Below, in pieces: positions 22,454 to 33,512 of a stretch of DNA of 64,000 nt. The notes beneath the pieces were generated by a model. The model saw only the letters and a program-made list of their open reading frames with translations. It ran no database searches and was not told the DNA's origin. The number at the start of each line of letters is the position of its first letter. The first letter of the stretch is position 1. Both the position numbers and the translations under genes were made by a program. The stretch comes from Ovis canadensis (taxonomy: Eukaryota > Chordata > Mammalia > Artiodactyla > Bovidae), in the NCBI RefSeq assembly GCF_042477335.2, contig NC_091727.1:119939501-120003500 (forward strand). The letters run 5' to 3'.

Positions 22454-22508
22454 TTACTTTATTGTTTTGGGTTCGAGTTTATACACCCTTTTTGTGTTTC
22501 CTGTCTAG

Positions 22509-23570
22509 TTCAGTTCAGTTCAGTTGCTCAGTCGTGTCCGACTCTTTGTGACCCCATGAATCGCAGCACTCAAGGCCTCCCTGTCCGTCACCATCTCCCA
22601 GAGTTCACTCAGACTCACGTCCATTGAGTCCGTGATGCCATCCAGCCATTTCATCCTCGGTCGTCCCTTTCTTCTCCTGCCCCCAATCCCTCCCAGCATC
22701 AGAGTTTTTTCCAATGAGTCAACTCTTCACATGAGGTGGCCAAAGTACTGGAGTTTCAGCTTCAGCATCATTCCTTCCAAAGAAATCCCAGGGTTGATCT
22801 CCTTCAGAATGGGCTGGTTGGATCTCCTTGCAGTCCAAGGGACTCTCAAGAGTCTTCTCCAACACCACAGTTCAAAAGCATCAATTCTTTGGCGCTCAGC
22901 CTTCTTCACACTCCAACTCTCACATCCATACATGACCACAGGAAAAACCATAGCCTTGACTAGACGCACCTTAGTCGGCAAAGTAATGTCTCTGCTTTTG
23001 AATATGCTATCTAGGTTGGTCATAACTTTTCTTCCAAGGAGTAAGCCTCTTTTAATTTCATGGCTGCAGTCACCGTCTGCAGTGATTTTGGAGCCCAAAA
23101 AAATAAAGTCTGACACTGTTTCCACTGTTTCCCCATCTATTTCCCATGAAGTGATGGGACTGGATGCCATGATCTTTGTTTTCTGAATGTTGAGCTTTAA
23201 GCCAAATTTCTCACTCTCCTCTTTCACTTTCATCAAGAGGCTTTTTAGTTCCTCTTCACTTTCTGCTACAAGGGTGGTGTCATCTGCATATCTGAGGTTA
23301 TTGATATTTCTCTCAGCAATCTTGATTCCAGCTTGTGTTTCTTCCAGTCCAGCATTTCTCATGATGTACTCTGCATAGAAGTTAAATAAGCAGGGTGACA
23401 ATATACAGCCTTAACGTACTCCTTTTCCTATTTGGAACCTGTCTGTTGTTCCATGTCCAGTTCTAACTGTTGCTTCCTGACCTGCATATAGATTTCTCAA
23501 GAGGCAGGTCAGGTGGTCTGGTATTCCCATCCCTTTCAGAATTTTCCACAGTTCATTGTGATCCACACAG
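22509..23570 (-). mobile_element. BovB LINE 3' part inside L1
   Basis: 5'-truncated BovB inserted at the ORF1/ORF2 boundary of the L1. It begins on the + strand with (ttcag)n, the reverse of the BovB tail, and ends at the DHNELW region of the RT (gatccacacag at 23561-23570). A 224-codon frame at 22727-23401 keeps NNLRYADDTTLVAESEEELK, FIFLGSKITADGDCSHEIK and [19 protein letters not shown]. It is better preserved than the (+) BovB that hosts the L1, in line with a younger age. Confidence 0.94.
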
Positions 23571-24821
23571 AAGAGGATCCTTTAACATTTGTTGGAGAGC
23601 TGGTTTTGGGGTGCTGAAGTCTCTCTCAGCTTTTGCTTGTCTGTAAAGCTTTTGATTTCTCCTTCATATTTGAATGAGATCCTTGCTGGGTACAGTAATC
23701 TGGGCTATAGGTTATTTTCTTTCATCACTTTAAGTATGTCCTGCCATTCCCTTCTGACCTGAAGAATTTCTATTGAAAGATCAGCTGTTATCCTTATGGG
23801 AATCCTCTTGTGTATTATTTGTTGTTTTTCCCTTCCTGCTTTTAATATTTATTCCTTGTGTTTGATCTTTGTTAATTTGATTAATATGTGTCTTGGGGTG
23901 TTTTGCCTTGGGGTTATCCTGTTTGGGACTCTCTGGGTTTCTTGGACTTGGGTGATTATTTCCTTCCCCATTTTAGGGAAGTTTTCAACTATTATCTCCT
24001 CTAGTATTTTCACATGGTCTTTCTTTTTGTCTTCTTCTTCTGCGACTCCTATGATTCGAATGTTGGGGACTTTAACATTGTCCCAGAGGTCTCTGATATT
24101 GTCTTCATTTCTTCTAATTATTTTTTGTTTTTTTACTCTCTGATTCATTTATTTCTACCATTCTATCTTCTACCTCACTAATCCTATGTTTTGCCTCCAT
24201 TATTTTACTATTTGTTCCTTCCAGAGTGTTCTTGATCTCATTTATTGCATTATTCATTATACATTAACTCTTTTTTATTTCTTCTCAGTTCAGTTCAGTC
24301 GCTCAGTCATGCCTGACTCTTTGCGAGCCCATGAATCACAGCATGCCAGGCTTTCCCTGTCCATCACCAACTCCCAGAGTTCACTCAGACTCATGTCCAT
24401 TGAGTCAGTGATGCCATCCAGCCATCTCATTCTCTGAGCTTCAATATACAGGCTGCCCAAGTCACCCAAACCCATCAACATCTCATAACACATTACTGGA
24501 CACTTCATTGCACTCTGGAGAGAAGAAATCCAGCTCCACCCACCAGAACACCAACACAAGCTTCCCTAACCAGGAAACCTTGACAAGCCACCTGTACTTT
24601 ATTTCTTCTAGGTCCTTATTAAACCTTTCTTGCATCTTCTCAGTCCTTGTCTCCAGGCTATTTATCTGTGATTGCATTTTGTTTTCAAGATTTTGGATCA
24701 CTTTCACTATCATTATTCAGAATTATTTATTAGGTCGAGTCCCTATCTCTTCCTCTTTTCTTTGGTTTTGTGGGCATTTATCCTGTTCCTTTACCTACTG
24801 GCTATTCCTCTGTCTCTTCAT
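23571..24821 (-). pseudogene. L1 ORF1, interrupted
   Basis: ORF1 encodes the L1 RNA-binding chaperone. It starts at about 24821 (MKRQRNSQ, then a stop), passes a coiled-coil region (VIQNLENKMQSQINSLETRT near 24690), is interrupted by the chimeric insertion 24286-24597, and continues with RRNEDNIRDLWDNVKVPNIR and IIGVAEEE (RRM domain) near 24110, then ENFPKMGKEI, TPRHILIKLTKIK and a decayed C-terminal domain. The last codons abut the BovB at 23570. Several stops are present. Confidence 0.88.
24286..24597 (-). mobile_element. Chimera: antisense L1 5' UTR joined to BovB 3' end
   Basis: Read on the minus strand: 163 bp of L1 5' UTR in antisense (24597-24435) join directly to about 149 bp of BovB 3' end in sense (24434-24286) with the actga tail. 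An exact 12-bp target duplication tttatttcttct, at 24274-24285 and 24598-24609, flanks the whole, so it entered as one unit. The L1 part is about 91% identical by eye to the reverse complement of 24917-25082 in the host L1 and forms an inverted repeat with it. Confidence 0.88.
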
Positions 24822-27461
24822 CTTGTTTAGATTGCTGTGTTTAGGGTGGCCTTTCTGTATTCTGGCAGTTTGTGGAGTTCTCTTTATTGTGGAGTTTCCT
24901 CACTGTGGGTGGGGTTGTACGGGTGGCTTTTCAAGGTTTCCTGGTTAGGGAAGCTTGTGTCAGTGTTCTGGTGGGTGGAGTTGGATTTCTTCTCTCTGGA
25001 GTGCAATGAAGTGTCCAGTAATGAGTTTTGAGATGTCAGTGGGTTTGGAGTGACTTTGGGCAGGCTGTATATTGAAGCTCAGGTCTGTGTTCCTGTGTTG
25101 CTGGATAATTTGTGTGATATGTCTTGTTCTGGAACTTGTTGGCCTTTGAATGGTGCTTGGTTTCAGTGTAGGTATGGAGATGTTTGATGAGCTCCTATTG
25201 ATTAATGTTCCCTGGAGTCAGGAGTTCTCTGGTGTTCTCAGTATTTGGACTTAAGCCTCCTGCTTCTGGTTTTCAGTCTTATTTTTACAGTAGCCTCAAG
25301 ACTTCTCCATCTATACAGCACCATTGGTAAAACATCTAGGTTAAAGATGAAAAGTTTCTCCACAGTGAGGGACACCCAGAGAGGTTCACAGAGTCACAAG
25401 GAGAAGAGAAGAGGGAGGAGGAGATAGAGGTGACCAGGAGGGGAATCAAAAAAGGAGACAGCAAGCTAGCCAGCATCAGTTCCCTATGTGCTCTCCGCAG
25501 TCTGGATCCCTCAGAGATGTTCATGGAGTTACACAGAGAAGAGAAGAGGGAGGAAGGTGACAGAGGTGGCCTGGAGGATAAAGGGTGGAGTCAAAGGGAG
25601 AGAGACAGATCCAGCCAGTAAGCAGTTCCCTAAGTGTTCTCCACCATCCATAACACACAAAGAGATTCACAGAGTTGGGTAGAGAAGAGAAGGGGGAGGG
25701 AGGAGATAGAGGCAACCTGGTGGAGATAAAGGAGAGTCCAAAGGGGGAGTGAACAATCAAGCCAGTAATCTCACTCCCAAGTAAAAATGGGTACTGAAGA
25801 TTGAGTTCTTGAAGGTATAAAATTGATAACAAATACCAAAAAGCAAAAATTAAAAATCTAGAGTAGAGGTTGGACTTTCAAAAATACAATGTTAAAGAAA
25901 AAAATTCACAAAAATTATTATATATATACATATGAAGTTTGCTTTAAAAATAAGGTCTGTGTTTTTTTTTTGCAAAATAATAGGTTATAAAAATGAAAAT
26001 TAAAGGAGTAATAGAGTACTTAAAAAAAAGAATGATAGTAAAAACATATCTAGGACTTTCTCTGGTGTTGTTGTGGGCAGTGTGGCATCAGTTCATTTTC
26101 AGATAGTTCCTTGATCCAGCTTATATTTCTCAAAATCTATAGGCCCCTTTCTATGTAGTCGGTACTAACTACAGGGTTTTAATCTATTGCACCTGTCACT
26201 TCCAAGGAGGTTTCCCTCTGATTTAGTTTCTTCTGTTTGCTGGTCTCTTCAGTGCCTAATTTCTGCCCTCACACAGGGGGTGGTGGTGGACACTTTTTTA
26301 GGCTCACTTGTTCAGTCATGCTGTGGCAAGGGAGGGATGCTGCAGACAAATAACACTGGCGTGTGCTCACAGTCTCTCGGCCACACTGGGTTTGCCCCTG
26401 CTCACAGTGTGTGTGCTTTCCCTGTCTACACTGCTTAGGCTCTAGGTTGCTCTGCTGGGAACTGTCTGAGGCCGGCCCTGGATTGTATGCACTTCCCAGG
26501 TCTAAGCCGCTCAGGTTCAAGTACTCAAGTAGTCCTCAGAGGCACAGATTAGATTGGGCCTGCATTTTGCCCTTCTCAGGTCTGAGCAGCTCAGGCGACC
26601 AGTTATTTGGCGAGCTGCAACTTATCTCCTCCCCCATCCCTGCCTCTCAGTTTTCTGGGTGTATAAGCGGTGCAACTTCTTAGGCGGATGTTGACCATCC
26701 AGAATCCCAAGCAGTCTTGGTTAGCAATGAAGTCTGATTGCAGTTTGGTAGATAAAGCCTCTCTGGGACCGCGATGGCCCCCTTCTGGCTCTGGCTGCCC
26801 TTGCCTGCCTGTCACCAGAGTGGGAAGGGGCGGTCTGCAGCAGGCTAATTCTGCTCAGTCAGTCCTTTGTTCTGTGACCAGGCCTGGCGGTGTCTTAGGT
26901 TAGGGCTTTTCACGGGGTAGCTATCCCATAGTCTGGTTTGCTATCCCAAGTTAGTCCCCTCAGACTGCCCTCGGAGCTTTCAGGCCCGGTCCTTACTCTG
27001 AGCAATGCAGCCCGCGCCTCCCTGCCCAGCCCCTGCTTGCTAGTGGCGGGTGCAGGTGTCTGCACTGCTTCTCCGCTGGGAGAGTTTTACACTGGGCACA
27101 TAATCTATGGGTTTTAATTATTTATTTATTTTTCCTCCTGGTTATGTTGCCCTCTGTGGTTCCAAGGCTTGCCACAGACTCGGCGGTGAGTGTTTCCTGG
27201 TGTTAGGAAACTTCTCTCTTTTTTAAGACTCCCTTCTCGGGAAGGATCTCCGTCCCTACCTCTTTTGTCTCTCTTTTTATCTTTTATATTTTTTCCTACC
27301 TCCTTTCGAAGACAATGGGCTGCTTTTCTTTTCTGGGTGCCTGATGTCCTCTGCCAGCATTCAGAAGTTGTTTTGTGGAATTTACTCAGCATTCAAATGT
27401 TCTTTTGATGAATTTGTGGGGGAGAAAGTGGTCTCCCCGTCCTATTCCTCTGCCATCTTAG
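24822..27461 (-). promoter_or_regulatory. L1 5' UTR / internal promoter region
   Basis: About 2.6 kb between the L1 start and ORF1, which would have held the internal RNA polymerase II promoter. 26250-27100 is clearly GC-richer than the rest of the window and has several CpGs (cccgcgcctccctgcccagc near 27010). The element start, at 27440-27461, reads on the minus strand as the gccaagatggc-like L1 5' end. No transcription can be inferred. Confidence 0.75.
25366..25775 (-). repeat. Three tandem units in the L1 5' UTR
   Basis: The word gagaagagaaga/gggg recurs at 25401, 25536 and 25682, each time followed by gagg-type and 'gcaagcc/ccagcc..agttccc' sequence. The units are about 135 and 146 bp long. 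They resemble the monomeric promoter repeats of other mammalian L1s (inference). Confidence 0.75.
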
Positions 27462-28166
27462 CCAAAATCACTGTGGATGGTGATTGCAGCCATGAAATTA
27501 AAAGATGCTTGCTCCTTGGAAGAAAAGTTATGGCCAACCTAGACAGCATATTCAAAAGCAGAGACATTACTTTGCCAACAAAGGTCCATCTAATCCAGGC
27601 TATGGTTTTTCCAGTGATCATGTATGGATGTGAGAGTTGGACTATAAAGAAAGCTGAACGCTGAAGAATTGATTCTTTTGAACTGTGGTGTTGGAGAAGA
27701 CTCTTGAGGGTCCTTTGGACTGCAAAGAGATACAATCAGTCCGTCCTAAATGAGATTAGTCCTGGGTGTTCTTTGGAGGGACTGATGTTGAAGCTGAACC
27801 TCCCAATACTTTGGCCACCTGATGTGGAGAGCTGACTCATTTGAAAATCCCTGATGGTGGGAAGGATTGAGGGCAGGAGGAGAAGGGGACGACAGAGGAT
27901 GAGATGGTTGGATGGCATCACCGACACAATGGACATGGGTTTGGGTGGACTCCAGGAGTTGGTGATGGACAGGGAAGCCTGGCATGCTGTGGTTCATGGG
28001 GTCACAATGAGTTGGACACGACTGAGCTACTGAACTGAACTGAACTGAACTGAACCTTGGTCTCTCCCATGTGCACAAGTTTTTAAACTTCTGTTTGATT
28101 TTCTCCTGTTAATATCTCTCATATCCATTTAATTCTTACACAATTCAGAAGAACCTGGAAGTGTAG

Positions 28167-28363
28167 TACTAAGTCACTTCAGTTGACCCCATGGACTATA
28201 GCCCACAATGTTCCTCTGTCCATGGGATTCTCCAGGCAAGATTACTGGAGTGGGTTGCCATTTCCTTCTCCATGGGATCTTCCTGACCCAGGGATCAAAC
28301 CTGCCTCTCTTGCATTTCCTGCATTGGCAGGAGGATTCTTTACCACTTGCACCACCTGGGGAG
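28167..28363 (-). mobile_element. Bov-tA SINE
   Basis: Antisense body (ttgaccccatggactatagc, gtccatgggattctccaggc) and tRNA head (ctttaccacttgcaccacct). The first ~10 bases of the usual tcgtgtccgactct block are deleted. Confidence 0.9.
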
Positions 28364-28582
28364 AGGAAAAATTTTCTTCCTCCTTGACATTCTCATTCTT
28401 TAATTTACCTTCACAATAAAATCTATGGATGAGAAAGAGGTTTTATGAACCTCATTTCCCATAAGGAGAATCTGGAGGGTATGCTCAAATGATGTTCAAA
28501 CTTATTTGACCCATCTACAGCTGAGTAGAGAGCAAAGAAAATGCTTACTTCTTTATCTGAGAAATAAGGACTTCTTTTTCCC

Positions 28583-29045
28583 ACAGTTTTGTTGAAATAT
28601 ATTTAACATATTGCATTACTTTCAGGAATACAATATAATGATTAGGTATATGTATTTATTGACAAATGATTAGCACAATAAGTTTAATTAACCTCCATCA
28701 TTTCAGGGACTTTCCTGGTGGTCCAGTGGGTAAGACTCCATGCTTCCAATGCCGGGGACCTAGGTTGTTCCCTGGTGGTAGAACTAAGATCCCATATGCT
28801 GCACTGCAAGGTCAGACAAAACGTCCATCACTTCAAACAGTTACAATGATTTTTCTTGTGATAATAATTTTTAAGATCTACTCTCTTAGCAACTTTGAAG
28901 TATATAATACAATAGTATTAACTATAGTCATCATGTTGTACATTATATCCCCAGAACTTATTCATCTTATAATTGGAAGTTTGTGCCCTTTAACCCCCTT
29001 CACTATTTTCCCTCATGCCCACTCCCCACAACCCTCTACCTCTGG
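28583..29045 (-). mobile_element. L1M-type 3' UTR remnant (antisense)
   Basis: Same antisense 3' UTR as 1644-1890 but longer: cacaataagtttaattaacc, tctactctcttagcaacttt, atccccagaacttattcatc and aaccatttgtctat. Split by a CHR SINE at 28705-28823. Confidence 0.65.
28705..28823 (+). mobile_element. CHR-type tRNA SINE, short
   Basis: Sense CHR pattern gggactttcctggtggtcca, gtaagactccatgcttccaa and actaagatcccatatgctgc. The flanking repeats tccatcatttca and tccatcacttca are the target duplication. Confidence 0.88.
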
Positions 29046-29840
29046 AAACCATTTGTCTATAAGAGGCTTCTGGAAAGTGGAGCTTAAACCTACTTGTGGA
29101 TTCCTGGATGGAGAAATATTGAATGTGATAGAATAAACTCTTTTTGAACCCATCTTAAATGGTTGATCTATCATAAGAGCTTCACATTTATTCATCTGGG
29201 AGGAGGGATCCCAGAGCAAGATTAGGCCTCAGCAGATGTTGCTGAGACAATATGAAGCTCCAGCCAAAAGCATTGCTCCCTTCACTCTGCACTGTTCTTG
29301 ACAGTTCATTCTTTATATTGGAGATAGAACATAGTTTCATATTGGCCAATTTGTAAATTCTCTGACATTTGGTGACCCCATAGAAGGAATATGTTTCTTT
29401 TTCTTCTTGTCCACTATAAATTCCCTTTTCACACATATTCACTCAACACATGATCTTTAATCTATATTAGATTGGGTCAATATAGGATCACTAATTACTT
29501 TTCCATGGTGTAGGAGATACCAAGCTACATATGGTGGTTGTTTAATAGTTGCTAACATTTCCTGGTTGATATCTTCAACTAAGATATTAAAAAAATACTA
29601 AATGTAAGGTCCAAATGAAATAAGCACTTATGCACATCAGGGCAGAATTGCGGTAATAGTAGCGACCAACTTTTTTACAGATTATTTTCCACAACTCAAG
29701 TCTTTCATTGGGACTGATTTGGGACTTTCTTTTTAACAAAGTTACTAGTAGATGCTAAGTCTTTTATACTCTTTTCTTTGTGTAAAACCACCAGGAAATG
29801 ACAAAGAAGAGACAGAGGCACCCAGTCTCTAAAAATCCTT
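29046..29840. other. Unique sequence, no feature seen
   Basis: No repeat family, RNA gene or coding signature recognised. Confidence 0.45.
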
Positions 29841-30625
29841 AGACAAACAAAAACTTGCATGCACATGTTCAGAGAAGCTTTATTGGTAATAGCCCCAGAC
29901 TGGGAACAAACAAATGTCCCATCGTGGATAAGCAGTTAAGCAAACTCTGGTATATCCACACCATGAAATTCTACTCAGCAATAAAAAGAAAAAGTTATTT
30001 ATAATACACAGTAACTTAGATGGATTTCATATACATTATGCCTAGTGTCCAAAACAGCCAGTCTCAGATGTTGTATCCTGTATGATTTCGTTTATATAAT
30101 ATTCTTGAAATGACAAAATTAAAGAGATGGAGAACAGATGAGCAGTCATTAGGAGTTCCCTATGGTAATGAATGGTGTGGGGAGCAGTGTGTAACTATGA
30201 AGGAATCGCAAGAAGAATCTTTGTAAAGATGGAATAATTAATTCTGTATCATGGTTCTGGAGGTGATTATATTTAATAAAATCTCCAATGTCATTTCTGC
30301 TTTTGATGTGTATGTGTGCTTTGCGACCCCATGGACTGTAGCCTGCCAGACTCCTCTTTCCATGGGATTCACCAGGCAAGAATGCTGGAGTGGGTTGCCA
30401 TTTCCTACTCCAGGGGATCTACCCAGGGATCAAACCTGCATCCCCTGAATTGGCAGGTGGATTCATTACCACTGTGCTTCCTGGGTGGTTTTGATGCTAT
30501 AATATAATTATCTAAGAGGTGAACCATCTTAGGGAACTGAGTGAAGGATACCCTGGGCCTTTCTTTACTATCTTTGTAAATCCCTGTGAGTCTGTAATTA
30601 TTACAAAATAGAAAGTTAAGAAAAT
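29840..30625 (+). mobile_element. Ancient L1M ORF2 end and 3' UTR
   Basis: Contains tggtatatccacaccatgaa and attctactcagcaataaaaa (the EYYSAIK region of L1 ORF2), then aagagatggagaacagatga and, after a SINE, cctgtgagtctgtaattatt with a terminal aaagttaagaaaataaaat. Frame-broken. Confidence 0.68.
30310..30488 (-). mobile_element. Bov-tA SINE in L1M
   Basis: Antisense Bov-tA (gcgaccccatggactgtagc; head cattaccactgtgcttcctg). The ttttgatg repeat on both sides is the target duplication. Confidence 0.9.
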
Positions 30626-30949
30626 AAAATACAAATTTTGAAAACTAAAAGGATTCTTTAAAAATGTAGAACAGTTTCTCAAAAACATTATATTTAATCA
30701 CACTTTAGTTTTAACCAGATACAACAGAGTATTTAAATATCATAATAATTTCAAATGGAAAAATCTTATGTTCCCAAAATATTCAGTCATAGCTTAATCA
30801 ATTGAATTCTCTTAAATTGTTGTTATTTATTTATTTTTTAACTCTGCTCCATCAGTGTGAGTATTCTCTGATTTTTTTCACTTAGAACCATTCACATATA
30901 ACCTGGTCTCCTTACTTTAAGTTGAGAATGAATTGAGCATGAAAGGAAA
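30626..30949. other. AT-rich sequence, no feature seen
   Basis: No recognised repeat or coding signature. Confidence 0.45.
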
Positions 30950-31046
30950 TTGCATCCAGTATTCTTGCCTGGAAAATCGGAGCCTGGAAAGCTGCGATCC
31001 ATGGGGTTGCAAAGAGCCAGACATGACTTAGCAACTAAGCAACAAC
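30950..31046 (+). mobile_element. Bov-A fragment with (AAC)n tail
   Basis: catccagtattcttgcctgg, a short deletion, then gatccatggggttgcaaaga and a caacaacaacaac tail. Confidence 0.85.
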
Positions 31047-31636
31047 AACAACTGATCAAGAGCTCTTCCAAATTGGCAAAGGAATCCTACGTATAGTTGG
31101 ATGGAGAGGATAGGATCATGCATTTATGCTGAGTGGACAACATGATGTCACCAGGTGGCAGTAGAGTATTATGACCACCAAGTAAGAACTAAATATTAGA
31201 CTTTAAATAGTTGCTAAGAAAAACTACTAAAACCCTGAATATTGCCCATATTCTCTAACAATGCTAACATATATTTCAATTCCATAAAATATTTTGACCA
31301 GAGAATAACAGAGTCAGGTTAAGATGTATAAGCGTGGGCGATAGCTTGGCTGACTCATAAGCTAAGAGACTCACTGCCACATACTAACCTTGCAGGATGT
31401 GCAGTTCATGACTCAGGAAAACTCATGCCTCAGTAAAGTTACAGACTGTTATGTGCCATTAATATTTGTGTCTTCTGTGGATATTTGAAACTTTGAATTT
31501 TAAATCCTCAAACCCCAAAGATTTGCTCTACTTAGCTTAGGGCAAAGCATTGGATTAATAGATTAGTTTTTCTCTAGTTTCAAGTATAAAAAATAGAATT
31601 CTGTATTAATCAGCTAAGTTAACAAATTTAAATCAG
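31047..31636. other. Unique sequence, no feature seen
   Basis: No repeat family, RNA gene or coding signature recognised. Confidence 0.45.
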
Positions 31637-31838
31637 CGTTATTCACTCAGTCGTGCCCAATTCTTTGTGACCCCATGGACTGTAGCCCACCAGGTTCCTC
31701 TGTCCATGGGATTTCCCAGGTAAGAATACTGGAGGGTGGTGCCATTTCCTTCTCCAGGGGATCTTCCCAACCCAGGGATTGAACCCAGCTCTCCCCCATT
31801 GCAGGCAGACTCTTTTACTGACTGAGCCAATCAGGGAA
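31637..31838 (-). mobile_element. Bov-tA SINE
   Basis: Complete antisense copy (cactcagtcgtgcccaattc; gggattgaacccagctctcc; ttactgactgagccaatcag). Confidence 0.92.
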
Positions 31839-32382
31839 TACATCTTTTAGAGAAAACACTTTAAAATGAATCAGTGTTCATGTACAATTATACAACTACT
31901 CAGTAAACACAGTTATTGAAATGCTTATAGAATCAAAAATTGCATTAATAATGACAACCCAGGGACCAATGAAAGTCATATCATATGTCTGAATATTTTA
32001 AAAGGCTAACAGAAATTCACTAAGTTCAAGGAATTTAATGTTTTTGTTCTGACTAAATGTAAAGAAAAATGTAATAGCAGACTTTAATTCTCCAGAAAGA
32101 ATTTGCTTTGTGTTTTTCAAGAAGGTTGGAAGAGATGAAAGAAGCTACAAACACAGATTTCAGGTCAATCTAAGAGAAAACCTTTGAATGAATACATCTT
32201 TGGTCTGACTGGTGGGATAGTGTGCTGCAGGAAATAACAAAGTCTCTCCATTTATGGGAGCTTTCAAGCAGAAACTCAAACCCAGGTTTCCAGTCAGAGA
32301 TACTGTGATACTCAAATACTCGTTTTATTTTATCTTTTTATGATCTCCTCTGCCTCATCCACACTTCATAATAAAAATACCT
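31839..32382. other. Unique sequence, no feature seen
   Basis: No recognised repeat or coding signature. Confidence 0.45.
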
Positions 32383-32560
32383 AATAACACTTTTAAGCAC
32401 TCATTATCTGTCAGGCACTATTCTAAGTGCTTTTCACATCTTCATTTATCAGATATTTATTGAACAACTGCATTTGTCAGGAATAATTTTAGGTACTGGA
32501 GATATAGCAATGAAAAGAACAAATAAAGGGCCTCTCAAGCTGCTTATAGTCTACTGAAGG
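32383..32560 (+). mobile_element. MIR/L2-like ancient repeat pieces
   Basis: 32383-32450 resembles the MIR core (cattatctgtcaggcactat, tctaagtgcttttcacatct). It is followed by an old element with atttattgaacaactgc and ggtactggagatatagcaat, which may be L2-related. Confidence 0.5.
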
Positions 32561-32720
32561 AAGAAAGATGATAAATGAAATATCAGATGGTGGTAAGAGT
32601 ATTGAAGAAAAATGAAGCAAATCAACAGACAGAAAACGACAGGGAAGGAAGTCCTCTTAGATTGGTAGGCTAAGGAAGGCCTCTCTGATTAAGCAACATT
32701 TGAGCATAGACTACAATGAA

Positions 32721-32739
32721 GTGAGAGAGAGAGAGAGAG
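32721..32739. repeat. (GA)n microsatellite
   Basis: A run of gtgagagagagagagagag of about 19 bp. Confidence 0.8.
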
Positions 32740-32828
32740 CCAGGTGGAGTTTTGAAAGAGGCTGGAGCTTGCTTGGTATGTTCAAGGCACAGAAAGGTGG
32801 CTTTGATTTCTGCCTAATCTAATACCTC

Positions 32829-33118
32829 ATCAGTCCTGGGTGTTCATTGGAAGGACTAATGCTGAAGCTGAAACTCCAATACTTTGGCCATCTGATGCGA
32901 AAAGCTGACTCATTTTAAATTTCTCATTTCCTGATGTTGAGAAAGATTGAGGGCAGGAAGAGAAGGTGACGACAGAGAATGAGATGGTTGGATGGCATCA
33001 CCAACTCAGTGGACATGTGTTTGTGTGGACTCCGGGAATTGGTGATGGACAGGGAAGCCTGGCGTGCTGTGGTTCATGGGGTCGCAAAGAGTCAGACACA
33101 ACTGAGTGACTCGATTGA
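32829..33118 (+). mobile_element. BovB LINE 3' end, short
   Basis: cagtcctgggtgttcattgg through the BovB C-terminal codons to gtcagacacaactgagtgac. It has a small insertion (tttaaatttctcatttcc) near 32914 and ends in a decayed tail (gattgattgact). Confidence 0.92.
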
Positions 33119-33233
33119 TTGACTGCACACTCCCATTCTTGAAATACTTCAGCCATACTTGATTTTGTTCAGTGTGTCAAAATCATCTCTCTGAGCTTTT
33201 TCATGTGTGTATTCTTTTCCATAAGCACTATAC

Positions 33234-33297
33234 TCAATACAATGTAAATGCTATGTAAATAGTTGTCAATACAATGAAAATGCCATGTAGATAGTTG
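33234..33297 (+). repeat. 32-bp tandem duplication
   Basis: tcaatacaatgtaaatgcta... at 33234-33265 repeats at 33266-33297 with three substitutions. Confidence 0.85.
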
Positions 33298-33439
33298 CCA
33301 CATAGACAAATTCAAGTTTTGATTTTGGAACTTTCTAGAATTTTTTTTCCAAATTTTTAAAATCCATAGTTTGTTGAATCAGTGGATGTGTCACCTACAG
33401 ATAGAGAGGGCCAACCATATACCTTGCTCATGTTTTTAT

Positions 33440-33512
33440 CTTGTAGGGCCTTCTAAGCATCTGGCAAAACATGGCTGCTCAATATATGTTTTTACTCAAT
33501 GAATTAATGGAT
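33440..33512 (-). mobile_element. MIR-like tail
   Basis: catctggcaaaacatggctg and ctcaatatatgttttt...aatgaat resemble the antisense MIR end (ctggcacatagt, ctcaataaat). Weak. Confidence 0.4.

Larger units (their letters stand above)
22183..27461 (-). mobile_element. L1 with 5' end intact and 3' end missing
   Basis: A ruminant L1 inserted in BovB. Its 5' end (about 27461, minus-strand start ggctaagatggcagaggaat) is complete, followed by a long 5' UTR, ORF1 and the start of ORF2. It stops at 22183 within the ORF2 endonuclease, at a gtgaaaaaaga A-rich tract. The repeat ccaaaatcactgtg at 22169-22182 and 27462-27475 marks a target duplication. Net L1 length, without the BovB (22509-23570) and the chimera (24286-24597), is about 3.9 kb. 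Usual L1 copies lose the 5' end; this one lost the 3' end. Confidence 0.9.
19381..28054 (+). mobile_element. Near full-length BovB LINE, opened by L1
   Basis: The two parts, 19381-22182 and 27462-28054, add to about 3.4 kb, roughly full length for BovB. The order is: a GC-rich 5' UTR with repeated gaggagctacccca units (19400-19470), the endonuclease, the reverse transcriptase, the C-terminal WCWRRLL domain at 27680-27720, and the (actga)n tail at 28030-28054. Imperfect flanking repeats cttggttttcc (19370) and cttggtctctcc (28056) suggest the target duplication. The L1 at 22183-27461 entered at ccaaaatcactgtg, now duplicated on both sides. The element is defective: see the endonuclease and RT entries. 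Confidence 0.93.
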
